A DNA stretch of 64,000 bases from contig CP036272.1 of assembly GCA_007745635.1 (NCBI GenBank), positions 4,993,498 through 5,057,497 of the forward strand, read 5' to 3'. Shown here piece after piece: positions 1 through 8,574 of the stretch. This stretch comes from Stieleria bergensis. GTDB lineage: Bacteria > Planctomycetota > Planctomycetia > Pirellulales > Pirellulaceae. Below the pieces are notes generated by a model that was not told where the DNA came from, ran no database searches, and was given only the letters and a program-made list of their open reading frames with translations. Positions within the stretch are counted from its first letter, which is position 1. Each line of letters opens with the position of its first letter. Made by a program: the position numbers and the translations under genes.

Positions 1-74
1 TTGATTGCCGCCGGGCATGGGCCAAATTTTAACGCCGTAGACTTCAGCGAATTTAAATCACTTTCCTTTGGGCT

Positions 75-1649
75 TTGCACGTGTCGAACGTAATTCCTGT
101 AAAAAACGCGTTGATCAGCGTCAGTGACAAACTTGGTTTGGCCGATTTGGCGGTTGGCCTTCAGCGGGCAGGAGTCAAGATTTACAGCACTGGCGGGACT
201 CGCAAGCACCTGGAACAGGTCGGTGTCGAAGTCCTGGATGTCGCTGAATACACGGGCTTTCCCGAAATGCTTGACGGCCGCGTCAAAACTCTGCACCCCA
301 AAGTGTTCGGTGGCATCTTGGCCCGTCGTGACAGCGACGAACACATGGATGCGATCACCGAGCACGACATCGTCCCCTTTGACTTGGTCGTGGTCAATTT
401 GTACCCCTTTGCCGCCACGGTCGCTCGCCCCGGTGCGACGTTCCAGGAATGCGTCGAACAGATTGACATTGGCGGCCCCAGCTTGGTTCGTGCGGCTGCC
501 AAAAACCATGGCGATGTTGCCGTGGCCACCAGCCCCGAGCAGTACGGCGAAATCCTAGAGCAGCTCGAATCCGGTGGCACCACTGACGCACTGCGCCGGC
601 AATTGGCCGCCGATGCGTTTGATCACACTGCGGCCTACGATCGTGCGATTACCGATTACATGCGTGGCGACTCGATCGCCGGCGAGTTTCCCTCGTCGAT
701 GCACATCGCGCTGCGTCGCAAGTCGAAACTTCGCTACGGCGAAAACCCTCATCAACGAGCTGCCTTGTACGTCGACCCTTCGATTCGCAATGCCAACTTG
801 GTTTCCGCTCGTCAGCTGAGCGGCAAAGAGCTCTCCTACAACAACTTGCTGGACTTGGACTCTGCCCTGGAAATTGTGCGGTCGTTCACCAAACCAGCTG
901 TCTCGGTCATCAAGCACAACAACCCTTGCGGCGCGGCCACCGATGATGTGCTTGCCGAAGCCTGCCAAAAAGCGCTCGACGGAGACCCGCTGAGTGCCTT
1001 TGGCTCGGTCCTGGGATTCAACAAGACCGTTGACTTGGCAACCGCCGAAAAGCTCTGTGAACCCGGTTTATTCATTGAAGCCATCGTTGCCCCGGACTTC
1101 GAAGCCGGTGCCGTTGGCATGCTGACCACCCGACCGCGCTGGCGAAACAACGTTCGCCTGATGCAGGTTGGCCTTTTGGAAGACACCACAACGGGCATTC
1201 AAAAGCGCTTCATCAGCGGCGGGATGCTGGTCCAAGACGGCGACCAGACCGCTCGCTCACGAGCCGAATGGAAAACGGTCACCGAAACGAAAGTGGAAGA
1301 CGACTTATGGGACGACGTTCAGTTCGGCTGGGACATGGTTCGCCACGTCAAGAGTAACGCCATCGTCCTGGCCAGCAACGCCTCACTGATCGGCGTGGGT
1401 GCAGGCCAAATGAGTCGCGTGGACAGCGTTGAAATCGCGATCGATAAAGCCGGCGACCGAACCAACGGAGCGATCCTGGCATCCGACGCATTCTTCCCGT
1501 TCCCAGATTCTATCGAAGCCGCCGCAGAAGCCGGTGTTGTCGCTGTGATTCAACCCGGTGGTTCCCGACGCGACGAAGAAGTCATCGAAGCCTGCGACAA
1601 GCTTGGCGTGGCGATGGTCTTCACCGGACGCCGTCACTTCAAACACTGA
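75..1649 (+). CDS. purH: Bifunctional AICAR formyltransferase/IMP cyclohydrolase
   Basis: Catalyses the last two steps of de novo purine synthesis in the cytoplasm: formylation of AICAR and cyclisation to IMP. The 524-residue length fits PurH. The N-terminal IMP cyclohydrolase (MGS-like) domain shows STGGT and KTLHPKVFGG. The C-terminal transformylase domain shows RYGENPHQ, the catalytic KHNNPCG (Lys280-His281) and the closing SDAFFPFPDS and IQPGGS motifs. The reading frame opens with TTG at 75; GTG at 81 is an equally good start and no clear Shine-Dalgarno sequence decides between them. trpC follows 25 nt downstream on the same strand, so the two are probably co-transcribed. Identification is secure; only the start codon is uncertain. 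Confidence 0.97.
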   Translation: MHVSNVIPVKNALISVSDKLGLADLAVGLQRAGVKIYSTGGTRKHLEQVGVEVLDVAEYTGFPEMLDGRVKTLHPKVFGGILARRDSDEHMDAITEHDIVPFDLVVVNLYPFAATVARPGATFQECVEQIDIGGPSLVRAAAKNHGDVAVATSPEQYGEILEQLESGGTTDALRRQLAADAFDHTAAYDRAITDYMRGDSIAGEFPSSMHIALRRKSKLRYGENPHQRAALYVDPSIRNANLVSARQLSGKELSYNNLLDLDSALEIVRSFTKPAVSVIKHNNPCGAATDDVLAEACQKALDGDPLSAFGSVLGFNKTVDLATAEKLCEPGLFIEAIVAPDFEAGAVGMLTTRPRWRNNVRLMQVGLLEDTTTGIQKRFISGGMLVQDGDQTARSRAEWKTVTETKVEDDLWDDVQFGWDMVRHVKSNAIVLASNASLIGVGAGQMSRVDSVEIAIDKAGDRTNGAILASDAFFPFPDSIEAAAEAGVVAVIQPGGSRRDEEVIEACDKLGVAMVFTGRRHFKH

Positions 1650-1674
1650 TCGACGCTCTAGAACCCATTTCCGC

Positions 1675-2460
1675 ATGACCATTCTCGATGAGATCCTGAT
1701 CAAGACCCGGCAGACGATTGCTCGGGACCAAGCTTCGGCAAGCGCCGCCGATCTTGAAGCTCGTGTCAAAGATCTGCCAGCATGCTTGGATTTCCACGCT
1801 GCTCTTGATGCGGGCTCGGCAGTCAACGTGATCGCGGAAGTCAAACGCGCCAGCCCATCGGCCGGCCTGATCCGCGATGATTTTGAACCGGTTCAGATCG
1901 CGAAGTGTTACGTTGATGGCGGTGCGTCCTGCATCAGCGTGCTGACCGATGAGCCCTTCTTTCAGGGATCGCTGAGCTTCTTGCAACAGATCCGCAAAGC
2001 CGTCTCGATCCCGCTGCTGCGGAAAGACTTCATTGTCGATCGCTATCAATTACTACAGGCTCGTGAAAGTGGAGCCGATTGCGTGTTGCTGATCGCAGAA
2101 TGCTTGTCGCCCGAAGAACTGCTAACGCTGCATCAGCAAGCTGCAGAGCTGGGCATGCAAACGCTGATTGAACTCTTCGAACCCAGCAACTTGGACGCCG
2201 TGCTGGCAACAGGAACCAAGTTAGTTGGCATCAACAACCGCGACTTGCGCACCTTTCAAACCACGTTGCAACACACTCTGGACCTCTGTCCACAGATCCC
2301 TGACGATCGGTTGATCGTCGGCGAAAGCGGGATCCGCACGCACCAAGACCTTCAAGAATTGGCGACCGGTGGCGTGAAAGCCGTCTTGGTCGGCGAATCG
2401 CTGATGCGTCAAGACGATGTCACGGAAGCCTTAAAGCGTCTCCGAGGCGTTTCCGCTTAG
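1675..2460 (+). CDS. trpC: Indole-3-glycerol phosphate synthase
   Basis: Closes the indole ring in tryptophan biosynthesis, converting CdRP to indole-3-glycerol phosphate. The open frame extends upstream into purH, but the ATG at 1675 gives the family's usual length (261 aa) and begins MTILDEIL. It is a (beta/alpha)8 barrel with the catalytic segment AEVKRASPSAGLI, then LLRKDFIVDRYQL, and the phosphate-binding end ESGIRTHQDL and VGESLM. It lies 25 nt after purH. No other trp gene is visible in the window, so the pathway genes are scattered, as is common in planctomycetes. Its 3' end faces nhaA across 88 bp that contain a hairpin-forming dispersed repeat. Confidence 0.95.
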   Translation: MTILDEILIKTRQTIARDQASASAADLEARVKDLPACLDFHAALDAGSAVNVIAEVKRASPSAGLIRDDFEPVQIAKCYVDGGASCISVLTDEPFFQGSLSFLQQIRKAVSIPLLRKDFIVDRYQLLQARESGADCVLLIAECLSPEELLTLHQQAAELGMQTLIELFEPSNLDAVLATGTKLVGINNRDLRTFQTTLQHTLDLCPQIPDDRLIVGESGIRTHQDLQELATGGVKAVLVGESLMRQDDVTEALKRLRGVSA

Positions 2461-2470
2461 CACCGATCAA

Positions 2471-2539
2471 CTTCGTCGGGTGCCGTGCTTGCACGCACCA
2501 ATCAACTCGCGGCTGGGCATTGTTGCCGTTGCAAGCACG
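2471..2539. repeat. Dispersed intergenic repeat with stem, copy 1
   Basis: Bases 2471-2513 match 21971-22013 at about 39 of 43 positions (shared cores CTTCGTCGGGTGCCG and GCTTGCACGCACCA). Within copy 1, CGTGCTTGCA (2484-2493) pairs perfectly with TGCAAGCACG (2530-2539). Both copies sit between convergent genes, so a bidirectional terminator or REP-like element is the best guess. Confidence 0.6.
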
Positions 2540-2548
2540 AAGCAGGCA

Positions 2549-3976
2549 TCAATCCTTCTCTGGCTTGATCCGCAAAACCTTGGCGATGATGATCGACAGC
2601 GGTGCGGCACCGAAGCTCAGCAGCGCCCCCATCTTGACCGAATCCTGAATCGGCCCCGCCACCGGGAAGGCAGCACTGGACACGAACAGAGCCACCGTGA
2701 ATCCGATCCCGGCCACAGCGCCAAGGGTGACCACGTGACGGTAGTCCATGCCCGCAGGCTTTTCCAACTTGAACCCCTTCTCAGCCAGCAAGGTCATCAA
2801 GGTGATCCCCAGCGGCTTACCGATCAACAGGCCAGCCAACACCAGCCAGGTTCCATTGCCAAGACTGCTTAGGATCACGCCCGCGTTGACCAAACCAAAC
2901 AGCCCCAGGATGCACTCGACCGGCGTTTTCCAGAAATGCTCAAATTCATTCAGCGTGTCGGTGCGTCTTGCTTCACCGGATGCAAAGACACCTAAATCAG
3001 TGTGAGCATGAGGCAGGAAGGGAATGATTGGCACCAGCCCCAAGGCGGCGTGCACGTGAGCGTTGTAAAAGGAGAACCAGGACATCACGCCGGGCACCAA
3101 GAAGTAGGCCCAGTGCGATGTGATCTTCATTTTCTTCATGACAAAGGCCAACGCCATCGCAGCGACTGAAAGCCCCAGCCACTGCAACTCGATCGGAGCC
3201 TGTGGATAGAACACCGCCAAGATTGCCAAACCCGCGGCGTCATCAGCGATCGCTAGCAACAGCAAAAACGCGATCGCAGGATGCGAGCCACCAAAAATCA
3301 TCCGCGCCACCAAGTAACTAAAGGCGATGTCGGTCGCACAAGGCACTGCCCAGCCACGCCCCAAATCGCTCATCGAGCCCGTGAAGTAGCAACCACCAAC
3401 ATAGACCAATGCCGGTCCAGCGATTCCGCCCACAGTCGCCATCAAGGGTGTCGCTGCTTTTCGAGGGTTCGACAACGAGCCACCGGGAAGCATCGATTCC
3501 CAGACTTCTTTAGCAGCAATCGCAAAGAACAGCGCCATCAAAACATCGTTGACAATGAACAACAAGTTGTACCAATTGTGTCCACTGTGCTCATCGTCAC
3601 TGTGCTCATCGTCACTGTGGCTGACACCATCTTTGTGGTCATCCTGATCCGCGTGCTTGTCATCCGAATCGGAGCCCACCGCTGTGCCTTCCGCGTCTGA
3701 TGCCTTGTCACTGTCAGTGGAGTGATCGTCAGCGTTCGAATTCGAATCATGCTGATCGGAGATCACAGGCGGCGTTTCGGCATGATGGTCGTCACCACCG
3801 CCCCACAGCGTACGCACATCAAAGTGAATGAATTCCTGGTAGCTGGTGCTGCCATTTTTGGCCGCTGCGTTGGCCCAGACCAAAGCAATCACCGCACCCA
3901 GAATCAACAGGATGGAGTTGTCAATCAGGAAGCGGATGATGCCGCCCTTAGCTTTTGTATCGTCGTGCCCAGACAT
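2549..3976 (-). CDS. nhaA: Na+/H+ antiporter NhaA with long acidic/His loop
   Basis: Inner-membrane electrogenic Na+/H+ antiporter for pH and sodium homeostasis. The NhaA ion-binding residues are present: Asp216 in PCATDIAF and the Asp245-Asp246 pair in IADDAAGL, with the spacing of E. coli Asp133 and Asp163/164. GFTVALFVSSAAF lies near the C-terminus. At 475 aa it is about 85 residues longer than E. coli NhaA. Most of the excess is an Asp/His/Ser/Glu-rich stretch at residues 60-133 between the first two membrane helices, with repeated SDDEH units. In E. coli the matching short hairpin faces the periplasm. The start is the ATG at 3974-3976 (MSGHDDTKAKGG). It is convergent with trpC. The family call is firm; the loop's function is unknown. 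Confidence 0.95.
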   Translation of the reverse strand: MSGHDDTKAKGGIIRFLIDNSILLILGAVIALVWANAAAKNGSTSYQEFIHFDVRTLWGGGDDHHAETPPVISDQHDSNSNADDHSTDSDKASDAEGTAVGSDSDDKHADQDDHKDGVSHSDDEHSDDEHSGHNWYNLLFIVNDVLMALFFAIAAKEVWESMLPGGSLSNPRKAATPLMATVGGIAGPALVYVGGCYFTGSMSDLGRGWAVPCATDIAFSYLVARMIFGGSHPAIAFLLLLAIADDAAGLAILAVFYPQAPIELQWLGLSVAAMALAFVMKKMKITSHWAYFLVPGVMSWFSFYNAHVHAALGLVPIIPFLPHAHTDLGVFASGEARRTDTLNEFEHFWKTPVECILGLFGLVNAGVILSSLGNGTWLVLAGLLIGKPLGITLMTLLAEKGFKLEKPAGMDYRHVVTLGAVAGIGFTVALFVSSAAFPVAGPIQDSVKMGALLSFGAAPLSIIIAKVLRIKPEKD

Positions 3977-4575
3977 GAAGGATTCGATGGTGCAGCGGAA
4001 GGGAAAGGGGATGGATAACGGGACTGACTGTGATTGGGAGACCTGCAGTCAAGCCAAGCCAGAACCCGCGCAAGTTCAGTCGGCGCAGATTCTAGCGATT
4101 ATGTCATTCTGTGAGCAGGGTACCTAGCATCAATCAAAACGTTGCTGCCAAACTTCATCCATCCGTCAATCGAACTGCGCCGCAGCGCTGGATGGTTGAT
4201 GGTCTGCCAATCAGGTCAGGTTTAATGTAGGTGCGCAGTAAGTGGCTCACTGCAGATCCAGTGCGGTTGCGACAGGGGAATTCATGGAGTCCCTCGTCCG
4301 CGGCCAACCTGCATGTCAACGAAACGCTTGACAAGTCACTGAAACTCAGCTCGCGATCTGCTGGTAACGTACCAAGTCATCGGGGTGACCAGAGACATTG
4401 CCCACGAGAATCGTAGAAGCTTTGGCCACGCTTTCCGAAAAAGGCCAAGTTGAGAGCAGGGCTGAGGCGTCTCCCTCACAAACCTTCGGACATTGATCGG
4501 AAACAAAGCGTGCGACGAAAACAAAGCACCTATTCCCCAGCACCTAGTCAGCGCATCTGGCTGCCAGCTGATCGC
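3977..4575. other. Gene-poor stretch upstream of nhaA
   Basis: About 600 bp with only short open frames, none with a recognisable motif or supported start. It should contain the nhaA promoter. I see nothing else that can be defended. Confidence 0.5.
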
Positions 4576-4650
4576 CTCCGTGTTGGGGCTCTCCGTGTTG
4601 GGGCTCTCCGTGTTGGGGCTCTCCGTGTTGGGGCTCTCCGTGTTGGCCCT
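4576..4650. repeat. 15-bp tandem repeat, five units
   Basis: Five head-to-tail copies of CTCCGTGTTGGGGCT starting at 4576, 4591, 4606, 4621 and 4636. The first four are identical and the last ends GGCCCT. The unit is a multiple of three, so short frames through it encode pentapeptide repeats (SVLGL or LRVGA). No signal for a real gene surrounds it. It is a minisatellite-like array in a non-coding region. Confidence 0.9.
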
Positions 4651-5424
4651 CAGTGGCGCGACGGGACTTGCGTCACTGGTTTGCAGTTTTGACCGCAGTT
4701 CGATCTGAAAACCGATTTGTCAAACGGGCCCGCAGCAAAGCGAGGCAACCACCGTCAGCGGTAGCTGTGATGCGTCACGGTGTTCACGGGGACTTGCCGC
4801 TGACTGTCGGTACTCTCCGAGGCGACTCCTTGGCTGGCGCGCTGACTGACTGGGCGGATGGCGTTCCTTGGGGGGCAAGCAACCGGTCTACCCATCGATG
4901 GCGTTGTGCGCAGAATGAATGGATTCGTCTGATTGCGGAGAACTCGCCGATGGCGGGACCGAGCGGAACTGATGGGGTGCGACAAAGTTGTGTGACGCGT
5001 TGGATGCGACGCGTCATGTTGAATCTGCAAGGGCGTCAAATTGTGAAGCTGCAAAGAAATGCCGACCAAGCTTTGCCCCGTAATTGTCGTTGCTGCTTCA
5101 GGGCGTTAAACTCTTGCTAGGAAAGAACGACTTGCGTCAATGGCGAACCTGCCAACGGCGTAGTGACGCCAATCGGCAATTCCTTCTCACAGCCGGGGAT
5201 TTGCCCTTTCTGGCACACAGAACGTGCCCTTAGCAGGTGTGCGAACGGACGGATTTCCTTAATAATGCAGCGATAGCATGCTGCGCCCAATCACACGTTG
5301 GTGCCCCCGCTTGGGAGTTCCGCCGTGCGGGCGTCGCGCCCCTCGTTTGCCGCGAGACATACACAGCGAATGTAACTGCGGATTTTGCTCCGCTTGGCCG
5401 CTCTCTTGGAACACGGATTACTCG
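4651..5424. other. Gene-poor stretch upstream of citrate synthase
   Basis: About 770 bp with a 155-codon open frame (4653-5120) that has no recognisable domain and an Arg/Trp/Cys-rich composition typical of chance frames. A perfect 7-bp inverted repeat, TGACGCG (4993-4999) with CGCGTCA (5010-5016), is present. The citrate synthase promoter should lie at the right end. Confidence 0.4.
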
Positions 5425-6741
5425 ATGACCTCCAGTTTGAACCTTGAAACCGAAAACTCTGGAACTGTTCGCTTGACCAGTGAAGGACAGGATCTTGAGA
5501 TGCCTGTCGTCCGAGGATCGGAGGGCGAACAAGGCATCGACATCTCCACGCTACGCCGCGACTCTGGGCTGGTGACTTTGGACGAAGGCTTCGTCAACAC
5601 CGGCAGCACGCGAAGCGCGATCACCTTTTTGGATGGCGAAAAGGGAGTGTTGCGGTATCGTGGTTATCCCATCGAAGACTTAGCTGCCAACTGTGACTTC
5701 ATTGAAGTTGCCTACCTGTTGATTCATGGCGAACTGCCTAACGCTGAACAAGCGGCCAACTTTCGCAGCGGCATCCGTCATCACACGATGATCCATGAGG
5801 ACATGCGGTCGTTCTACAACGGCTTTCCGCGTGATGCTCACCCGATGGCGATTCTTAGCAGCGTGGTCGGAGCCCTGTCGACGTTCTACCAGGACTCAAT
5901 GCAAGTTGATGATCCCGATCAGGTTGAAATCTCGATCTATCGCCTGCTGGCCAAACTGCCCACCATTGCGGCGTACAGCCACAAAAAATCCATCGGCCAG
6001 CCGTTTGTGTACCCGAACAACTCGCTGGATTACTGCGAGAACTTCTTGCACATGATGTTCGCCACCCCGGCGCACGAGCACTTGGTGGATCCCGATTTCG
6101 CCGAGGCGCTAAACTTGCTGTTGATCGTGCATGCCGATCACGAACAAAACTGCAGTACATCAACGGTTCGAATGGTTGGCAGCAGCAACGCGAACCTGTT
6201 TGCTTCGATCTCCGCTGGGATCTGTGCTCTGTGGGGACCGCTTCATGGTGGTGCCAATGAAGCCTGCGTCAACATGCTTGATCAAATCGCTGCTGACGGT
6301 GGCAACGTGAAGAAGTACGTCGACATGGCCAAGGACAAAAACAACAGCTTCCGCTTAATGGGCTTTGGACACCGCGTCTACAAGAGCTTCGACCCGCGAG
6401 CGACCATCATTCGTGCTTGCTGTGATAAGTTGCTTGCCAAACTGGAAATCAATGATCCGCTGTTCGAAGTCGCTCAAGAGTTGCAAGAGTACGCGTTGAA
6501 GGACGAATACTTCGTCGAACGCAAGCTGTATCCAAACGTTGATTTCTATTCCGGCGTGATCTACCGAGCCATGGGCATTCCGGTGCAAATGTTCACCGTC
6601 CTGTTCGCCATCGGCCGCTTGCCCGGCTGGATCGCTCACTGGAAAGAACTGCACAACACCCCTGGCAAACGAATCTATCGTCCTCGCCAAATCTATACCG
6701 GCAGCACCGAACGCAAGGTCCCGCCAATCGAAGAGCGATAG
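5425..6741 (+). CDS. gltA: Citrate synthase (type II)
   Basis: Condenses acetyl-CoA and oxaloacetate at the entry of the TCA cycle. The catalytic triad of the family is visible: His274 in GPLHGGANEA, His316 in GFGHRVYKSFDPR, and Asp373 in LYPNVDFYSG. HADHEQNCSTSTVRMVGSS lies at about residues 236-254. The open frame extends upstream to 5278, but that part is Arg/Pro-rich and unlike the family. The ATG at 5425 (MTSSLNLETENSG) gives 438 aa, close to E. coli GltA (427). The gene stands alone, with about 200 bp to the next one. A short stem, TAGGG-GTTTT-CCCTA, overlaps the stop codon and could act as a weak terminator. Confidence 0.96.
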   Translation: MTSSLNLETENSGTVRLTSEGQDLEMPVVRGSEGEQGIDISTLRRDSGLVTLDEGFVNTGSTRSAITFLDGEKGVLRYRGYPIEDLAANCDFIEVAYLLIHGELPNAEQAANFRSGIRHHTMIHEDMRSFYNGFPRDAHPMAILSSVVGALSTFYQDSMQVDDPDQVEISIYRLLAKLPTIAAYSHKKSIGQPFVYPNNSLDYCENFLHMMFATPAHEHLVDPDFAEALNLLLIVHADHEQNCSTSTVRMVGSSNANLFASISAGICALWGPLHGGANEACVNMLDQIAADGGNVKKYVDMAKDKNNSFRLMGFGHRVYKSFDPRATIIRACCDKLLAKLEINDPLFEVAQELQEYALKDEYFVERKLYPNVDFYSGVIYRAMGIPVQMFTVLFAIGRLPGWIAHWKELHNTPGKRIYRPRQIYTGSTERKVPPIEER

Positions 6742-6939
6742 GGGTTTTCCCTACAAATAGCCTGCTCATGGGGTTTTGATCGCTGATGAAGCTGGGCCGG
6801 CAGCTCGTCAGATTAGAACCTGTATCGGTTAGGAGACAGGTTCACCGCCCAAATGTGCCGAACCACCAAAAACTCTTCACACTGTTGCTTGATGCACTGA
6901 ATTCTTCAGCGGCAGATTCCGATTCTCGGTTGCAGGGGA

Positions 6940-7869
6940 ATGTTACCTCTTTCGCCGTGGAAAGATTCAGTGCCGCAAAGTTCATTTCTGTCAGACGTTT
7001 CAGTCCTGGTCCCAGTGATTCGAGAAGACTCTCTTTTCGAAGAAACACTGGCGAGCGTCCTACAGCATCGCCAACCAGGCCAGCAAATCGTTGTCGTTCA
7101 TAACGGCAGCTACGATGATCCGTTTGAACTGGCAGGCGAAGTCAAATTCGCGACGGCGAGGTCAGCGAATCTGGTCGACCTGATTCGCGACGGCTTAGCG
7201 GCCGTCGATGCTCCACTGGTCCACGTGATTGCCCCGGGAATGATCGCCACCGAGGGCTGGCTGGACGCGTCGAACGACGTCTTTGCCGATCCCCAAACAG
7301 CAGCTTGGATCCCTGACCTGATCGCCGCCGACGGAACCTTAACCACCGCAGGCTGGGCTGATACACCGCGTCGCCTGTGCCAACCGGGCCAGCGTGGCGC
7401 TGCTCTGCAGGTCGCCGGTTTCTACCTGGACGGCTTCACGATGCGAACCACGTTGCTGTATCAATTGTTCGAAGTGGTCGCCCCGGCGTTGTACGATCCG
7501 TTGCTGGTGAGCTATGCCTTTGGATGCTTATTGCATCGCACCGGCGCCCTGCTCGACCAAGCTCAGGGATGCACCCTTGAGCAACATCCTCAAGCGTCAA
7601 CCGAGCACCGCTTCGAGAGCGACAGCCGTCTCCAGCGCGGACGCGACTTGGCTGCCATTCAGGCCTTGGTTCTCAATGAATCGTTTTCCGTGGGTGGCTT
7701 CACCGGCTTGGCCGCATCGCTCTTTGGCGGCTCGGGAGCGATCGCAGAAACCGTTGGCATGTCCCGTTATCAGCAGTCCTTGCCGATGATGCGTCGTGCC
7801 ATCGATGTGCAAGGGTTTGATCTTTCGCAAGAGCAGGGCGTGCAAGCCGGATTCCGCCGCGCCGCCTAG
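6940..7869 (+). CDS. Glycosyltransferase family 2-like protein, divergent
   Basis: A 309-residue protein whose first third resembles the nucleotide-sugar-binding half of GT-A transferases: DVSVLVPVIREDSLFEETLASV, then a strand ending QQIVVVHNGSYDDP, then HVIAPGMIATEGWLDA where family 2 enzymes usually carry the DXD metal site. No DXD is seen at that position, so it may be a degenerate or non-catalytic member. The rest has no motif I recognise. The start at 6940 is the first ATG in frame and is preceded directly by GCAGGGGA, which is rather close for a ribosome binding site; a later start is possible. There is no obvious operon partner. The fold assignment is moderate and the substrate unknown. 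Confidence 0.6.
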   Translation: MLPLSPWKDSVPQSSFLSDVSVLVPVIREDSLFEETLASVLQHRQPGQQIVVVHNGSYDDPFELAGEVKFATARSANLVDLIRDGLAAVDAPLVHVIAPGMIATEGWLDASNDVFADPQTAAWIPDLIAADGTLTTAGWADTPRRLCQPGQRGAALQVAGFYLDGFTMRTTLLYQLFEVVAPALYDPLLVSYAFGCLLHRTGALLDQAQGCTLEQHPQASTEHRFESDSRLQRGRDLAAIQALVLNESFSVGGFTGLAASLFGGSGAIAETVGMSRYQQSLPMMRRAIDVQGFDLSQEQGVQAGFRRAA

Positions 7870-8008
7870 AGTGCCCCATTAGCCGCTGGCTGTTAGGCCC
7901 GGTTTCTTGCAGACCCAGTGGCCAGTACAATCGAATTGCGATTATTTTCCAGCAATGCAGCTGGCAAACAGATGATCACACCTTCCCAGGGCACAGAACG
8001 AGGGCCAG

Positions 8009-8473
8009 ATGAACCTTCCCAACCAACTACCGACCATCGGTTGGCGTGAGTGGGTACGGCTACCCGACCTGGGACTTCGCTTCGTGAAAGTAAAGGTCGA
8101 TACGGGTGCCGCCTCTTCCAGTTTACATGCGGTTGACATTGAGGAATTCGAGCGTGATGGCCAATGTTGGGTTCGCTTTGCCACACATCCTGTGCAACGA
8201 AATCGCACCAAGGTAGCCCATGCAGAGGCTCCGGTGATCGAGTTCCGCTCGGTTCGCAGCTCCAGTGGCGAATCCTCATTACGGCCAGTAATCATGACGG
8301 AAGTCGTGCTGCTTGAGCAACGCTGGCCAATTGAATTGACACTCGCAAACCGCGATGAAATGGGCTTTCGAATGCTGCTGGGACGACAAGCCATTCGGGG
8401 GCGATTTTTGGTGGATGCTGGCGGCTCTTACCACAGTGCTCGCCCCAAACGACGCAGATCCAACCAGCCCTAG
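8009..8473 (+). CDS. RimB-like retropepsin-type putative protease (PF05618 family)
   Basis: A 154-residue protein with the aspartic-protease signature VDTGAASSSLHA near residue 31 and the second-lobe motif LLGRQAIRGRFLVD near the C-terminus, as in the family often called putative ATP-dependent zinc protease or RimB. In Pseudomonas such a gene sits with rimK and supports RimK-mediated glutamylation of ribosomal protein S6. Here it lies 101 nt upstream of a rimK homologue on the same strand, which supports that reading. The start is ATG at 8009, after GAGGGCCAG. The C-terminal tail is basic (PKRRRSNQ). Whether it hydrolyses peptide bonds is not established for the family. Confidence 0.8.
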   Translation: MNLPNQLPTIGWREWVRLPDLGLRFVKVKVDTGAASSSLHAVDIEEFERDGQCWVRFATHPVQRNRTKVAHAEAPVIEFRSVRSSSGESSLRPVIMTEVVLLEQRWPIELTLANRDEMGFRMLLGRQAIRGRFLVDAGGSYHSARPKRRRSNQP

Positions 8474-8574
8474 GATGCACCTCCGCGTCACGCGGGAAAT
8501 TACGAACAGCTCCCCGTCCCTCCACAAACAGCTTTCATTCGGCAAAACGTTGCCTCTGCCTTTCAGGATGCAAG

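Noticed and set aside
4576-4650. CRISPR array reading of the 15-bp repeats
   Set aside because: Units are contiguous with no spacers and are too short; no cas gene is nearby.
4493-4708. A 71-codon frame with SVLGL pentapeptide repeats
   Set aside because: The repeat arises from the 15-bp tandem array; no signal for translation and the other frame reads LRVGA equally well.
4653-5120. A 155-codon open frame between nhaA and citrate synthase
   Set aside because: No domain, Arg/Trp/Cys-rich composition, and several minus-strand frames of similar length overlap it.
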